The notes under the pieces: generated by a model | The model's database searches: none | The model's input: only the letters and a program-made list of their open reading frames with translations | What the model was told of the DNA's origin: nothing | Translations under genes and position numbers: made by a program | Shown here: piece by piece, positions 52,154 to 59,703 of the stretch | Numbering within the stretch: the first letter of the stretch is position 1 | Layout of the letters: every line of letters starts with the position of its first letter | DNA from: Cytobacillus citreus | GTDB taxonomy: Bacteria > Bacillota > Bacilli > Bacillales > Cytobacillaceae | Assembly: GCF_018343665.1 (NCBI RefSeq) | Contig: NZ_JAGYPM010000004.1 | Span: forward strand, 374,343-438,342 | Length of the DNA stretch: 64,000 nucleotides | Direction of reading: 5' to 3'

Positions 52154-52996
52154 ATGTATAATCGGAAATTGTTAGTAAGACCGATAAAGATATTAATACT
52201 AGCAAATTTAATCTTTTTTATGTTGTTAGGACAAATAAAAGTAAATGCTGCAAAAAAAGAAATTGATATCAATACAAATCCTCACGGCTACCTTTTTAAA
52301 GTAGGAAATTTAAAACCAGGCGACTGGATGCCAAGGGATATCACCATATTAAACGAAGGTATGCAGGATTTTAAATATATGGCTGTCTTGGGAAAGAAAA
52401 AATCTGTTAAAAGCTTGCTAGAAGAGCTAAATCTAGTTGTGAAAATAGGTGAGGAAGTTTTATTCGAAGGAAAAATGAATGAATTTAAGGGCTTTACACC
52501 AAGAAAATTAGCAAAGGGTAGTACTGAATCACTATTTTTTCAAGTTACTATGCCTTATGACCTGGGAAATAGTTTTCAAAGCTCTGAAGCAGAAGTAGAA
52601 ATTTTATTCGTAGCTGAAGCAATCGGTGAATCAGGTGGCGGCGATCCACCAGGACCTCCTGGAGAAGAGAATCCACCGGGTGAAGAGAATCCGCCTGGAG
52701 AAGAAAACCCATCAGGTGAAGAAAACACACCAAAAGTAGACAATCACTCAGAAAATACCACTCCTCCAAGTGAAGAAGATCCACAGAAAGGGAATGACCC
52801 TGAAGAGGTTAGTGGTGAAGAAACGAATCCAGTAGAATCAAAAGACCAAATTATTGTTTCCCCAGAAATGAGAGAAAAGCTTCTTCCAAATACAGCAATT
52901 AATAATTATAACATTCTTCTAATTGGTGGAGCGCTTCTTGGTTCAGGAGGTATTCTATTACTTTTATACTTCAGAAAATTCCGTCAAGAGCGTTAA
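52154..52996 (+). CDS. LPNTA wall-anchored TasA-like protein
   Basis: 280 residues behind GTGAGGTCATGCC. An N-terminal signal segment (about 10-33) ends VNAA. Residues 40-155 resemble the TasA domain: VGNLKPGDWMPRDITILNEG aligns with the TasA segment VDNIKPGDTMLREFKLVNNG. Residues 160-225 are a Gly/Glu/Pro linker with GEENPPGEENPPGEENP repeats. The end is a full sorting signal: LPNTA at 244-248, a hydrophobic helix, and RKFRQER. With the LPNTA-type class D sortase 2 kb away, it is probably a cell-wall base or minor subunit for the TasA fibre, a TapA-like role. Function is inferred. Confidence 0.85.
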   Translation: MYNRKLLVRPIKILILANLIFFMLLGQIKVNAAKKEIDINTNPHGYLFKVGNLKPGDWMPRDITILNEGMQDFKYMAVLGKKKSVKSLLEELNLVVKIGEEVLFEGKMNEFKGFTPRKLAKGSTESLFFQVTMPYDLGNSFQSSEAEVEILFVAEAIGESGGGDPPGPPGEENPPGEENPPGEENPSGEENTPKVDNHSENTTPPSEEDPQKGNDPEEVSGEETNPVESKDQIIVSPEMREKLLPNTAINNYNILLIGGALLGSGGILLLLYFRKFRQER

Positions 52997-53060
52997 AACG
53001 AGGTCTGACGGGTAACTATTAATCATTAAGGCTTTAGTTTTACTAACAAGGAGGTGTCGT

Positions 53061-53255
53061 ATGTATCAAAAAAATTGTGATCGTTGTTTTCGGCCATCAT
53101 TTAGCAGCAGTGAAATCGGTATTTGGTTATGTCCGATTTGTAAAAATGATTTAACAGAGTATCCATTCTTAGACGCGATGACATTGGAAAGAATTAATGT
53201 TAAGGTTCTGCCATTTCAAAAGAAAATGGACTTCTACCAAAATAAATTAAGCTAG
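53061..53255 (+). CDS. Small zinc-ribbon protein
   Basis: 64 residues behind ACAAGGAGGTGTCGT. Two Cys pairs, CDRC (7-10) and CPIC (29-32), form a likely zinc ribbon, followed by a basic helix (FQKKMDFYQNKLS). No named family recognised. It sits between the LPNTA gene and the sinI-like genes, so a regulatory role in the locus is possible but unproven; its size and Cys spacing only loosely recall the anti-sigma factor Gin. Confidence 0.65.
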   Translation: MYQKNCDRCFRPSFSSSEIGIWLCPICKNDLTEYPFLDAMTLERINVKVLPFQKKMDFYQNKLS

Positions 53256-53331
53256 TGTTTATTTAAAAAGCTAGTATACAAATTCATACTCTGAAAGCAC
53301 TTATACTATTCGGGTTATGGAGGAATAATCT

Positions 53332-53462
53332 ATGGTAGAAGACAAAGCAAAATCTCGGAAATAGATCAAGAATGGCTCCAATTAATTATGGAAGCCAAAA
53401 ACTTAGGTATAGAAAAACAAATGGTGATCGACTATTTGGAAAAAAATGCTCAAAAACAATGA
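53332..53462 (+). pseudogene. Frameshifted SinI-like antirepressor gene
   Basis: A strong ribosome site (TATGGAGGAATAATCT) leads to ATG 53332, but this frame stops after ten codons (MVEDKAKSRK). The next frame reads SEIDQEWLQLIMEAKNLGIE and YLEKNAQKQ to a TGA at 53460, clearly a SinI domain (compare SinI ELDQEWVELMVEAKEA). One missing A in the run GCAAAATC would restore MVEDKAKISEIDQEW. This is either a true inactivation, programmed frameshifting or a sequencing error in a short A run. Confidence 0.7.
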
Positions 53463-53565
53463 ATAGAATGAGATAAAAAATTTCGATTGAGAAGTTGTTA
53501 TTCAATGGTGACTTAACATTTGGAAGGCTTATTGTACTTTATTCTAGTAATAAGAGGTGATGAAA

Positions 53566-53862
53566 ATGAAGAAGGTTTTCTCCTATCTAGCTTTACTGAA
53601 TTTATTTGATGGGGCTGTCACCTTTTGGGGACTTCACTTCTCCTTAATTGACGAAAGTAATCCGTTTATGATTGCCATGTATAAATTTAATCCCCTTAGC
53701 TTTCTTGCATATAAAATGATTCTCTCATGTATACTATTTGCATTTATCATTTTGAAAAAGATGCCGATGAGCAATTCAATTAAATATTTGGCAGTTGGAG
53801 CCTCCTTATTATATACATTTGTTTGCCTCTATCATGGGGTATGGATCATACAAATATTTTAA
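53566..53862 (+). CDS. Small membrane protein, DUF5658-like
   Basis: 98 residues from ATG 53566, with AGAGGTG before it. Three transmembrane helices (about 3-22, 42-60, 72-95). The first helix ends YLALLNLFDGAVTFWGL and is followed by DESNPFM, a pattern I associate with the DUF5658 family. Function unknown. It lies among the sinI/sinR genes but nothing ties it to them. Confidence 0.65.
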   Translation: MKKVFSYLALLNLFDGAVTFWGLHFSLIDESNPFMIAMYKFNPLSFLAYKMILSCILFAFIILKKMPMSNSIKYLAVGASLLYTFVCLYHGVWIIQIF

Positions 53863-54401
53863 TCCCAAATACACGATTTTAATTACCTATTCACCCAAAA
53901 CGGATTATAGGTATTTATAATTAGTCAGTGACTAAAGTTACATATTATTCTTTTTCTTCAAAAAATTGCTCGACTGGTTTTTACAAATTCTTCTATTTAT
54001 CCGCAATTATATTAAAGCTTTTCTTAGATATATTCCAAACAATAATCTTTCAAGAGACTTTTGAAGGGAAATATGTCGAATTAATGTTGAAAAATGACCA
54101 AAAAATTTTCCTTTTGAAGACAAAAAATAACACTATTAGTCTTAAGAAATTCAATAAAATACATATAGATGAAAATTTACCTAATAATAAATATTCAGAA
54201 AATGGCAAATCTATTGAAAAATAGAGACGCAAAGTCACAGATCTAAGGTATGAAAAAGAGATTAAGTAATTTCTGGGGTAATGGTTCATATTATATAGTA
54301 TGTAACCATTTTTTGGAAAGACCTAAGCTCCATACTAAGATGGCTGGATTGCCTGAGATACGATAAGTTATTTTAGGGGGAATAATGTGGTGGGGACTAC
54401 A

Positions 54402-54521
54402 ATGAATATGGAAGAATTAGATTTTGAATGGATGAAATTGATCGTTGAAGCTAAGAATATGGGAATTGAGAAAGATGAAATAAGAGAATTTCTTTTGAAA
54501 AATGGGGTGAATATAAGCTAA
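54402..54521 (+). CDS. SinI-like antirepressor peptide
   Basis: 39 residues (MNMEELDFEWMKLIVEAKNM... KNGVNIS). AGGGGGA lies upstream; an in-frame GTG at 54387 at better spacing could add five residues. It is essentially a bare SinI domain: ELDFEWMKLIVEAKNMGIEK, then a second helix. SinI-type peptides bind the C-terminal domain of SinR and release its operators. It is convergent with the sinR at 54706. The interval 53863-54370 holds no gene I can support. Confidence 0.8.
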   Translation: MNMEELDFEWMKLIVEAKNMGIEKDEIREFLLKNGVNIS

Positions 54522-54705
54522 TCATAGAGAATTGCTGAAAAATGGATGAAATACTTAAGTATTTCTTAATGGGCATACAGCATTTTAAGGAATACTTTTT
54601 TTATTTATAAAAAAAAGACGTAGAAGCAGGAGTACACCCTTTGATCCAAACGTCTTCTTTACAGTTAATAATTTTTGAAATAGCTTGTGAGCAATTGTCT
54701 ATTCT

Positions 54706-55029
54706 TTATTTACTCTGATCAATTCTCCATTTATTAAATTCGAGAAACTCTCTAAATTGTTCTTTTGTCACGCCAGAGCTCATTGCTTCTTGAACAATAT
54801 CAATCCATTCAGAGTCTAATTCGTCTTTATTTGGCTCTTCATGTATTAAATGATCGACAGGTACATTGAGTACTGCAGAAATTTTTTCAAGAAATTGTAT
54901 AGAAGGGTTGGTCTGTAAGTTTCTTTCGAGTGAACTTAAGTATGACTTGGCAACGCCAGCTTGTTCTGCCAGCTCGGATAACGACATTTTCTTTTCTTTA
55001 CGAAGTAATTTTACGCGATCACCGATCAT
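54706..55029 (-). CDS. sinR: SinR master repressor of matrix genes
   Basis: 107 residues. MIGDRVKLLRKEKKMSLSELAEQAGVAKSYLSSLERNLQTNPSIQFLEKISAVL is nearly the B. subtilis SinR DNA-binding domain; the C-terminal part (LDSEWIDIVQEAMSSGVTKE, FREFLEFNKW) is its SinI-binding and tetramerisation domain. It should repress sipW-tasA through GTTCTTT boxes. Unlike B. subtilis, sinI is convergent rather than upstream. An operator-like palindrome at 55077 suggests cross- or autoregulation. Confidence 0.93.
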   Translation of the reverse strand: MIGDRVKLLRKEKKMSLSELAEQAGVAKSYLSSLERNLQTNPSIQFLEKISAVLNVPVDHLIHEEPNKDELDSEWIDIVQEAMSSGVTKEQFREFLEFNKWRIDQSK

Positions 55030-55076
55030 CCAATCTCACACACCTTATCAATAAAAATAAAATGGTTCCGTATTGA

Positions 55077-55089
55077 GAACGTATTGTTC
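55077..55089. promoter_or_regulatory. Candidate SinR-type operator before sinR
   Basis: GAACGTATTGTTC followed by AA, the same GAAC-N5-GTTC arrangement as at 50562-50574. It lies about 48-60 bases upstream of the sinR start codon. Confidence 0.5.
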
Positions 55090-55234
55090 AAAATATATAT
55101 TAACATCTTAACATATTCCTTTAACAGTTTTAAAAAAAATTTGTACATATTTAAAAAAGAAATAAGGAATATTCGAAAAGGTTCATCGAGGGGCTAGACA
55201 GTGCGTGAATAAAATTAACTGGGCTAAACGAAAA

Positions 55235-55275
55235 AGAAGAATAAAAGTGCTCTTGTCATCTGACGAGAGCACTTT
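55235..55275 (-). terminator. Intrinsic terminator of selU
   Basis: AAAGTGCTCT..GTC/GAC..AGAGCACTTT, followed on the minus strand by TATTC; it overlaps the last codons of selU. Confidence 0.8.
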
Positions 55276-56314
55276 GTGAATGGATGATTTGAATGACTTC
55301 TTCAACAGCCGCATCAGTATTCTCTGCATGAATATGATGAAAGGGCCCTTCGTAGTCAAGCTGTTTATGCGCATATCGGGGATCGTAATATTTTTCTAGT
55401 AGAATTTGAATGACTAATTTATAGTTTTGGCTCATTGCTGCATCATTTAAGGCGGCAATGATTTCATTATCTTTGATTCGTTTATTTATATGAGATAAAC
55501 GCTCGATTACTTTTTCATGAAACCAGTTATCATGAAGATAAGGCTTTACATACTCACGATGAATACGCTCGATTCGTGAGGATAATGATGCTTGAAGGTA
55601 TATATTGAATCCTTGATGCTTTTTGTTTTGTAATTCATCAGGCTGAACTACTTTTCCGATCCGTTTACTTTCAGCTTCTACTAAGAAAAAAGGCGAATCT
55701 TTAATTTCATTTAATGTTTGAAAAAGCAGCGAATCAAAGGTTTTCTGATTATGACCCTCGAATAATCCAAATGTTCCAAAGATGGAGCCACGATGGCCAG
55801 CCATTGCCTCTAAATCTATAACAGGCATACCTCTTTCTCTTAACTTTTCCAGTACTTCTGTTTTCCCCACGCCTGTCATCCCATGTATCGTAATAGCCTT
55901 TTTAGGTATTAGGATCGGTATTTCCTCTAAAATATATTGACGGTAAGCTCTGTATCCTCCTATTAATCGAGGGATGGATATTCCTGCAAATGATAGAAAT
56001 GTAGCAACTGCTTTACTGCGCATCCCGCCTCTCCAACAATAGATGACAGGTTGCTTGCCATTTTCCTTCAAGGCTTTTATTTGACCTAATATAGAAGGGA
56101 GTTTTGGCGATACTACTTCCATTGCCCTCCATTTTGCTGCATCTGTTCCTTCCTGCTTATAAAGAGTTCCGATGGTTGCACGCTCTTCGTTGGTGAATAA
56201 AGGAATATTGACAGCTCCAGGAATCCGAAACTCGTTAAATTCCCCTGGGGATCTAACATCAACAGGAATGACATCTTTTAAGGTAAGGAGTTGGTCAATA
56301 CTAATCTCTCTCAT
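55256..56314 (-). CDS. selU: tRNA 2-selenouridine synthase
   Basis: 352 residues behind GGAGGAAATAAC. An N-terminal rhodanese domain has the active-site Cys93 in YCWRGGMRS; a P-loop follows at about 145-152 (GMTGVGKTE). The enzyme (MnmH/YbbB) replaces the sulfur of 2-thiouridine at the wobble position of Lys, Glu and Gln tRNAs with selenium, through a geranylated intermediate, using selenophosphate. selD, which makes selenophosphate, is not nearby. Confidence 0.93.
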   Translation of the reverse strand: MREISIDQLLTLKDVIPVDVRSPGEFNEFRIPGAVNIPLFTNEERATIGTLYKQEGTDAAKWRAMEVVSPKLPSILGQIKALKENGKQPVIYCWRGGMRSKAVATFLSFAGISIPRLIGGYRAYRQYILEEIPILIPKKAITIHGMTGVGKTEVLEKLRERGMPVIDLEAMAGHRGSIFGTFGLFEGHNQKTFDSLLFQTLNEIKDSPFFLVEAESKRIGKVVQPDELQNKKHQGFNIYLQASLSSRIERIHREYVKPYLHDNWFHEKVIERLSHINKRIKDNEIIAALNDAAMSQNYKLVIQILLEKYYDPRYAHKQLDYEGPFHHIHAENTDAAVEEVIQIIHSQSALVR

Positions 56315-56412
56315 GTTATTTCCTCCGAGTCTACATCTATAAAGACTATTTTATCCATTCATGAACAAATTGAAAACCCAATTGCATTTTGAATTAAAAA
56401 TGTTTATTTTCT

Positions 56413-56510
56413 GTTTTTTAAAAGCTGTGTTAAAGAGCAGTTTTGGTAATGCTATTTTGTTGTTGATTGGAGCGGAAATCAACAGAGAAGTTTATCGTAG
56501 TTTATAAAAG
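56413..56510. repeat. Internally deleted copy of the MITE-like repeat
   Basis: About 95 bp that match both ends of the element at 6164-6429. The left part (GCTGTGTTAAAG..., GCTATTTTGTTGTTGATTGG) runs into AGCGGAAATCAACAG. In the full copy, AGCGGAA occurs on both sides of the missing ~150 bp, so the deletion joined these short direct repeats. The outer ends are degenerate. Otherwise 56315-56611 holds only the promoter region of the next gene. Confidence 0.8.
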
Positions 56511-56611
56511 AAAATTCATATAATTATCCTTTTTGTGCAGGTGGAATATGAAGATGATTCGGTATAGTGAAGGGAGATAACAAAACGTCTTTTAGTACGA
56601 GGAGTTTTTAA

Positions 56612-57613
56612 ATGAAAACAAAATGGTATTTCTTCATTCTAACGGTTGTGACTGTTTCAGTCTTTATTAATAACTATTTTAGCGTTCATGAAAATACTCC
56701 ATTTAAAGTGGGTGTTTTGATGATTGGCGATAGCAGACTGGAAAAGCTAACTGGACTAAAAAAAGGATTGAAAGAGCTTGGTTATGAGGAAGATGCAATC
56801 GATTTTGAAGTTAAAAATGCTAAGGATAATCAGGGATTGCTGGATAACAAAATTAATGAATTACTAAAAAAGAAGCCAGATCTAATCGTCACTCTTGGCG
56901 GAGTTGAAACAATTGCCTTAAAGGAAAAAATGGAGGAGCAGAAAATAAGAATTCCAGTCGTTTTTGCTGGAGTAGCTGCTCCAAAGGAAACCGGTATAAT
57001 TGAGGATTATCGTTCTCCAGGAGGTCTTTTTACAGGAATAAATAATTTTCACACGGGTTTAGCGGGAAAAAGATTGGAGCTTTTTCATGAATTAGTCCCG
57101 TCAGTACAGAGGTTTCACGTTTTGTATGACAAGGACGTTGAAGTAAGTGTACTGAGCTTGGAGAATACAATCGAGGCTGCTGCAGATCTTTCACTTCAAA
57201 TTCTCCCAACGAATGTAAGCGACGCAGAATTTGAAGCAAAGTTAAGCCAGAATTTACAAAAAAATGATGCATTGTTAATCTTGCCAGGTTTCCGAATTGA
57301 ATCTCTTATAAAAGAAATCTCTCAGTTTTCAAAGAAATACAAAATACCTGTAATGGGGATATATGGCGATGAAGTAGAGGAAGGGTTCCTTGCAAGCTAT
57401 GGAACGAGTTTTTTTGATCAAGGATATCAGGCAGCAAGATATGTAAGCTTAATCATTCAAGGAAATTCGCCAGCAGATATTCCTGTCGAGCTTCCTGACA
57501 GCATCCGCTTTATCGTAAACCCAAAAATCAAGGATGAGCTAGGAATTGAATTAAATAATGATCTTATGGATATTGCTGATTTCATTGATGATGAGAGTGA
57601 GGCATCCCAATGA
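56612..57613 (+). CDS. TrpX/ABC_sub_bind-type solute-binding protein, likely sensor component
   Basis: 333 residues behind CGAGGAG. An N-terminal hydrophobic segment (about 5-22) lacks a Cys lipobox, so it is secreted or membrane-anchored. The rest is a periplasmic-binding fold of the ABC_sub_bind type (FKVGVLMIGDSRLEKLTGLKKGL, DLIVTLGGVETIALKE, IPVVFAGVAAPKETG). No ABC permease or ATPase adjoins. Its stop overlaps the start of a membrane histidine kinase, so it probably presents a ligand to that kinase, as in three-component systems. Confidence 0.85.
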   Translation: MKTKWYFFILTVVTVSVFINNYFSVHENTPFKVGVLMIGDSRLEKLTGLKKGLKELGYEEDAIDFEVKNAKDNQGLLDNKINELLKKKPDLIVTLGGVETIALKEKMEEQKIRIPVVFAGVAAPKETGIIEDYRSPGGLFTGINNFHTGLAGKRLELFHELVPSVQRFHVLYDKDVEVSVLSLENTIEAAADLSLQILPTNVSDAEFEAKLSQNLQKNDALLILPGFRIESLIKEISQFSKKYKIPVMGIYGDEVEEGFLASYGTSFFDQGYQAARYVSLIIQGNSPADIPVELPDSIRFIVNPKIKDELGIELNNDLMDIADFIDDESEASQ

Positions 57614-59703
57614 TGATTAAACGTCTAATAAATTGGTTTCTTTCACAACCGATTCGAATTAAGGTACTTGCTTTTGGGGTAATCATGTCAACAATTCCTC
57701 TATTATTCATTAGCTATTACTATTACTCACATGTTAAAGCTGATCTTGAAGTAAGAATTCTGGATAAACAAGAATTAATGCTTCAGATCTTATCAAGTGA
57801 AATTGAAATGGAGTTTAATCAAACATTCCAGCAACTTCAAATATTCTCTTCTCTCAAACAGCATGAGAAAAATAAAGCAGCTTTCTATGAACTTCTCCAG
57901 CAAAATGAATCAATAGAAGAAGTAGTTGTGACCGATCATAAAGGATTCGTTGAAAAAAAGGTTTCCAGGTATAACCTAAATATGCCTGAATCAAATGAGC
58001 AATGGTTCTCTGATAAGATGTGGCTTGATTTTCAAACAAAAAATAAAGTTTATGGAGAAGTCGAATTTAATAGATTTGGACAACCTGTCATGAAGCTTGC
58101 GATTCCGTATGTAGAAAATGGAAATCGGAAAGGGATTGGAGTTATTATTCAGCTCCAGAAGACCATTGGTCACATTTCTTCCTTGAGACAGGAGGATTCT
58201 GCCTATTTGTATCTAATGGACCGAGAGGGAAACGTAATTGCCCATCAGGACTACAGCAAACTATGGCAAAAAAGAACTGTGGAAAAAGATCGCAATGTAC
58301 TGGGGTTAAAAACGGAAATAAGTGATTTAGGATGGACAATGGTGATGGAACAGCCTGCAGAGACAATATATGAACCAATCAATAATATGTTTCAAAACGG
58401 ATTATTCGCTGTAGCACTTGTTACACTTATCGTCAGCCTAATTAGTATTTATGCAGGATTATACTTTACAACACCAATTATCCACATAGAAAAAGGGATG
58501 AATCATTTAAAAGCTGGAAAAAGGCCATCTCCGATTGGATTGATCCGTCATGATGAGCTAGGAAAGCTTTCACAAGCATTTAACGAAATGAGTGAGGAAC
58601 TTCAAGAAAAGTCACTCCGGCTCGAACAGGAGAAGGAAAGGTTAAATGTTGTCGTAAATGGCATTGGTGCAGGCTTAGCGCTTGTAACGAAAAATTATAA
58701 CGTAACTTGGATGAATCCACGGCTGAGCAACTGGCTTTCAAATGAGGAAATTCAATTGCCATGCTATACATTAATAGGCGGGAAGAATGTGCCGTGTGAA
58801 AATTGTCCGATTACTTGTCCGGATATTGAGTGGAAAGGAGAGATGATTATGAGTATGAATAGGGATGGAGGGGAAGATAAGCTATTTCGCCATAGGGTAT
58901 TCGCATTAAATCATGCCATACAAGATGAGGGGGAATTCCTCGTTGTGATTGAAGATGTTACAAAACAAAAACAATGGGAAGAAAAGATCATTCAAACCGA
59001 TAAACTTAGTGCACTTGGCTTGATGGCATCAAGCTTTGCTCACGAAGTCAATAATCCTCTTGCAACCATTAATGCTTATGCTGAGGATTTAAGTGACAGA
59101 TTAGCTTCTCCAGATGATGAATTAGATATGACTGAAATGTCTCTTTACTTAAGTAAAATTAAAGAAAACACGGAAAGATGCAAGCGAATAACTAGTAATT
59201 TATTAAATTTCTCTCGTAAGACTAACTGGACACTATCTCAGATCGATGTGAATAAAACGATTCAAAATAGCATAAGTCTCGTGGAATCATCTTTAAAAAA
59301 GAAGCAAATACAACTAAAGATCAAAATTGCAGAAGAATTGCCTCTCCTGCTCGGTGATAGCTTAAAGCTTATGCAAGTTCTTGTGAATTTAATTAATAAT
59401 GCGAGGGATGCAGTAGAAGAAACAGGCGAAATAGGTGTTGAAGTAAAAGCCGAAGAGAATTTTGTATCCATCCTTGTAATAGATAATGGCTGCGGGATTT
59501 CGAAAGAAAGATTGGGCAAGATCTTTGATCCGTTTTATACGACGAAGCCAGTTGGAAAAGGAACGGGATTAGGATTATCTGTATGCTATGGGATTGTAGA
59601 GGAATTTGGGGGCACGATCGAAATTGAGAGTAAAGTAGGTATAGGGACAACTGTAAAAGTTAGAATACCAGTTAGAAATAAAAAAAGGGAGGAAGTGCAA
59701 TGA
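57610..59703 (+). CDS. Membrane sensor histidine kinase, NtrB-like output
   Basis: 697 residues, start overlapping the upstream stop (ATGATGA). TM1 (about 14-35), an extracellular sensor domain of Cache type to about 255, TM2 (about 258-282), HAMP, a coiled segment, and a PAS domain (about 345-450). The PAS contains a Cys cluster C385, C396, C399, C403 (PCENCPITC), suggesting redox or metal sensing. The kinase core has His478 in SSFAHEVNNPLATI and ATPase boxes ending GKGTGLGLSVCYGIVEEFGG. It phosphorylates the next gene's product. Confidence 0.9.
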   Translation: MMIKRLINWFLSQPIRIKVLAFGVIMSTIPLLFISYYYYSHVKADLEVRILDKQELMLQILSSEIEMEFNQTFQQLQIFSSLKQHEKNKAAFYELLQQNESIEEVVVTDHKGFVEKKVSRYNLNMPESNEQWFSDKMWLDFQTKNKVYGEVEFNRFGQPVMKLAIPYVENGNRKGIGVIIQLQKTIGHISSLRQEDSAYLYLMDREGNVIAHQDYSKLWQKRTVEKDRNVLGLKTEISDLGWTMVMEQPAETIYEPINNMFQNGLFAVALVTLIVSLISIYAGLYFTTPIIHIEKGMNHLKAGKRPSPIGLIRHDELGKLSQAFNEMSEELQEKSLRLEQEKERLNVVVNGIGAGLALVTKNYNVTWMNPRLSNWLSNEEIQLPCYTLIGGKNVPCENCPITCPDIEWKGEMIMSMNRDGGEDKLFRHRVFALNHAIQDEGEFLVVIEDVTKQKQWEEKIIQTDKLSALGLMASSFAHEVNNPLATINAYAEDLSDRLASPDDELDMTEMSLYLSKIKENTERCKRITSNLLNFSRKTNWTLSQIDVNKTIQNSISLVESSLKKKQIQLKIKIAEELPLLLGDSLKLMQVLVNLINNARDAVEETGEIGVEVKAEENFVSILVIDNGCGISKERLGKIFDPFYTTKPVGKGTGLGLSVCYGIVEEFGGTIEIESKVGIGTTVKVRIPVRNKKREEVQ

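Noticed and set aside
53928..54224. 98-codon frame starting at a GTG
   Set aside because: No ribosome site, biased toward Phe/Lys/Asn as expected of AT-rich non-coding DNA, and no family resemblance.
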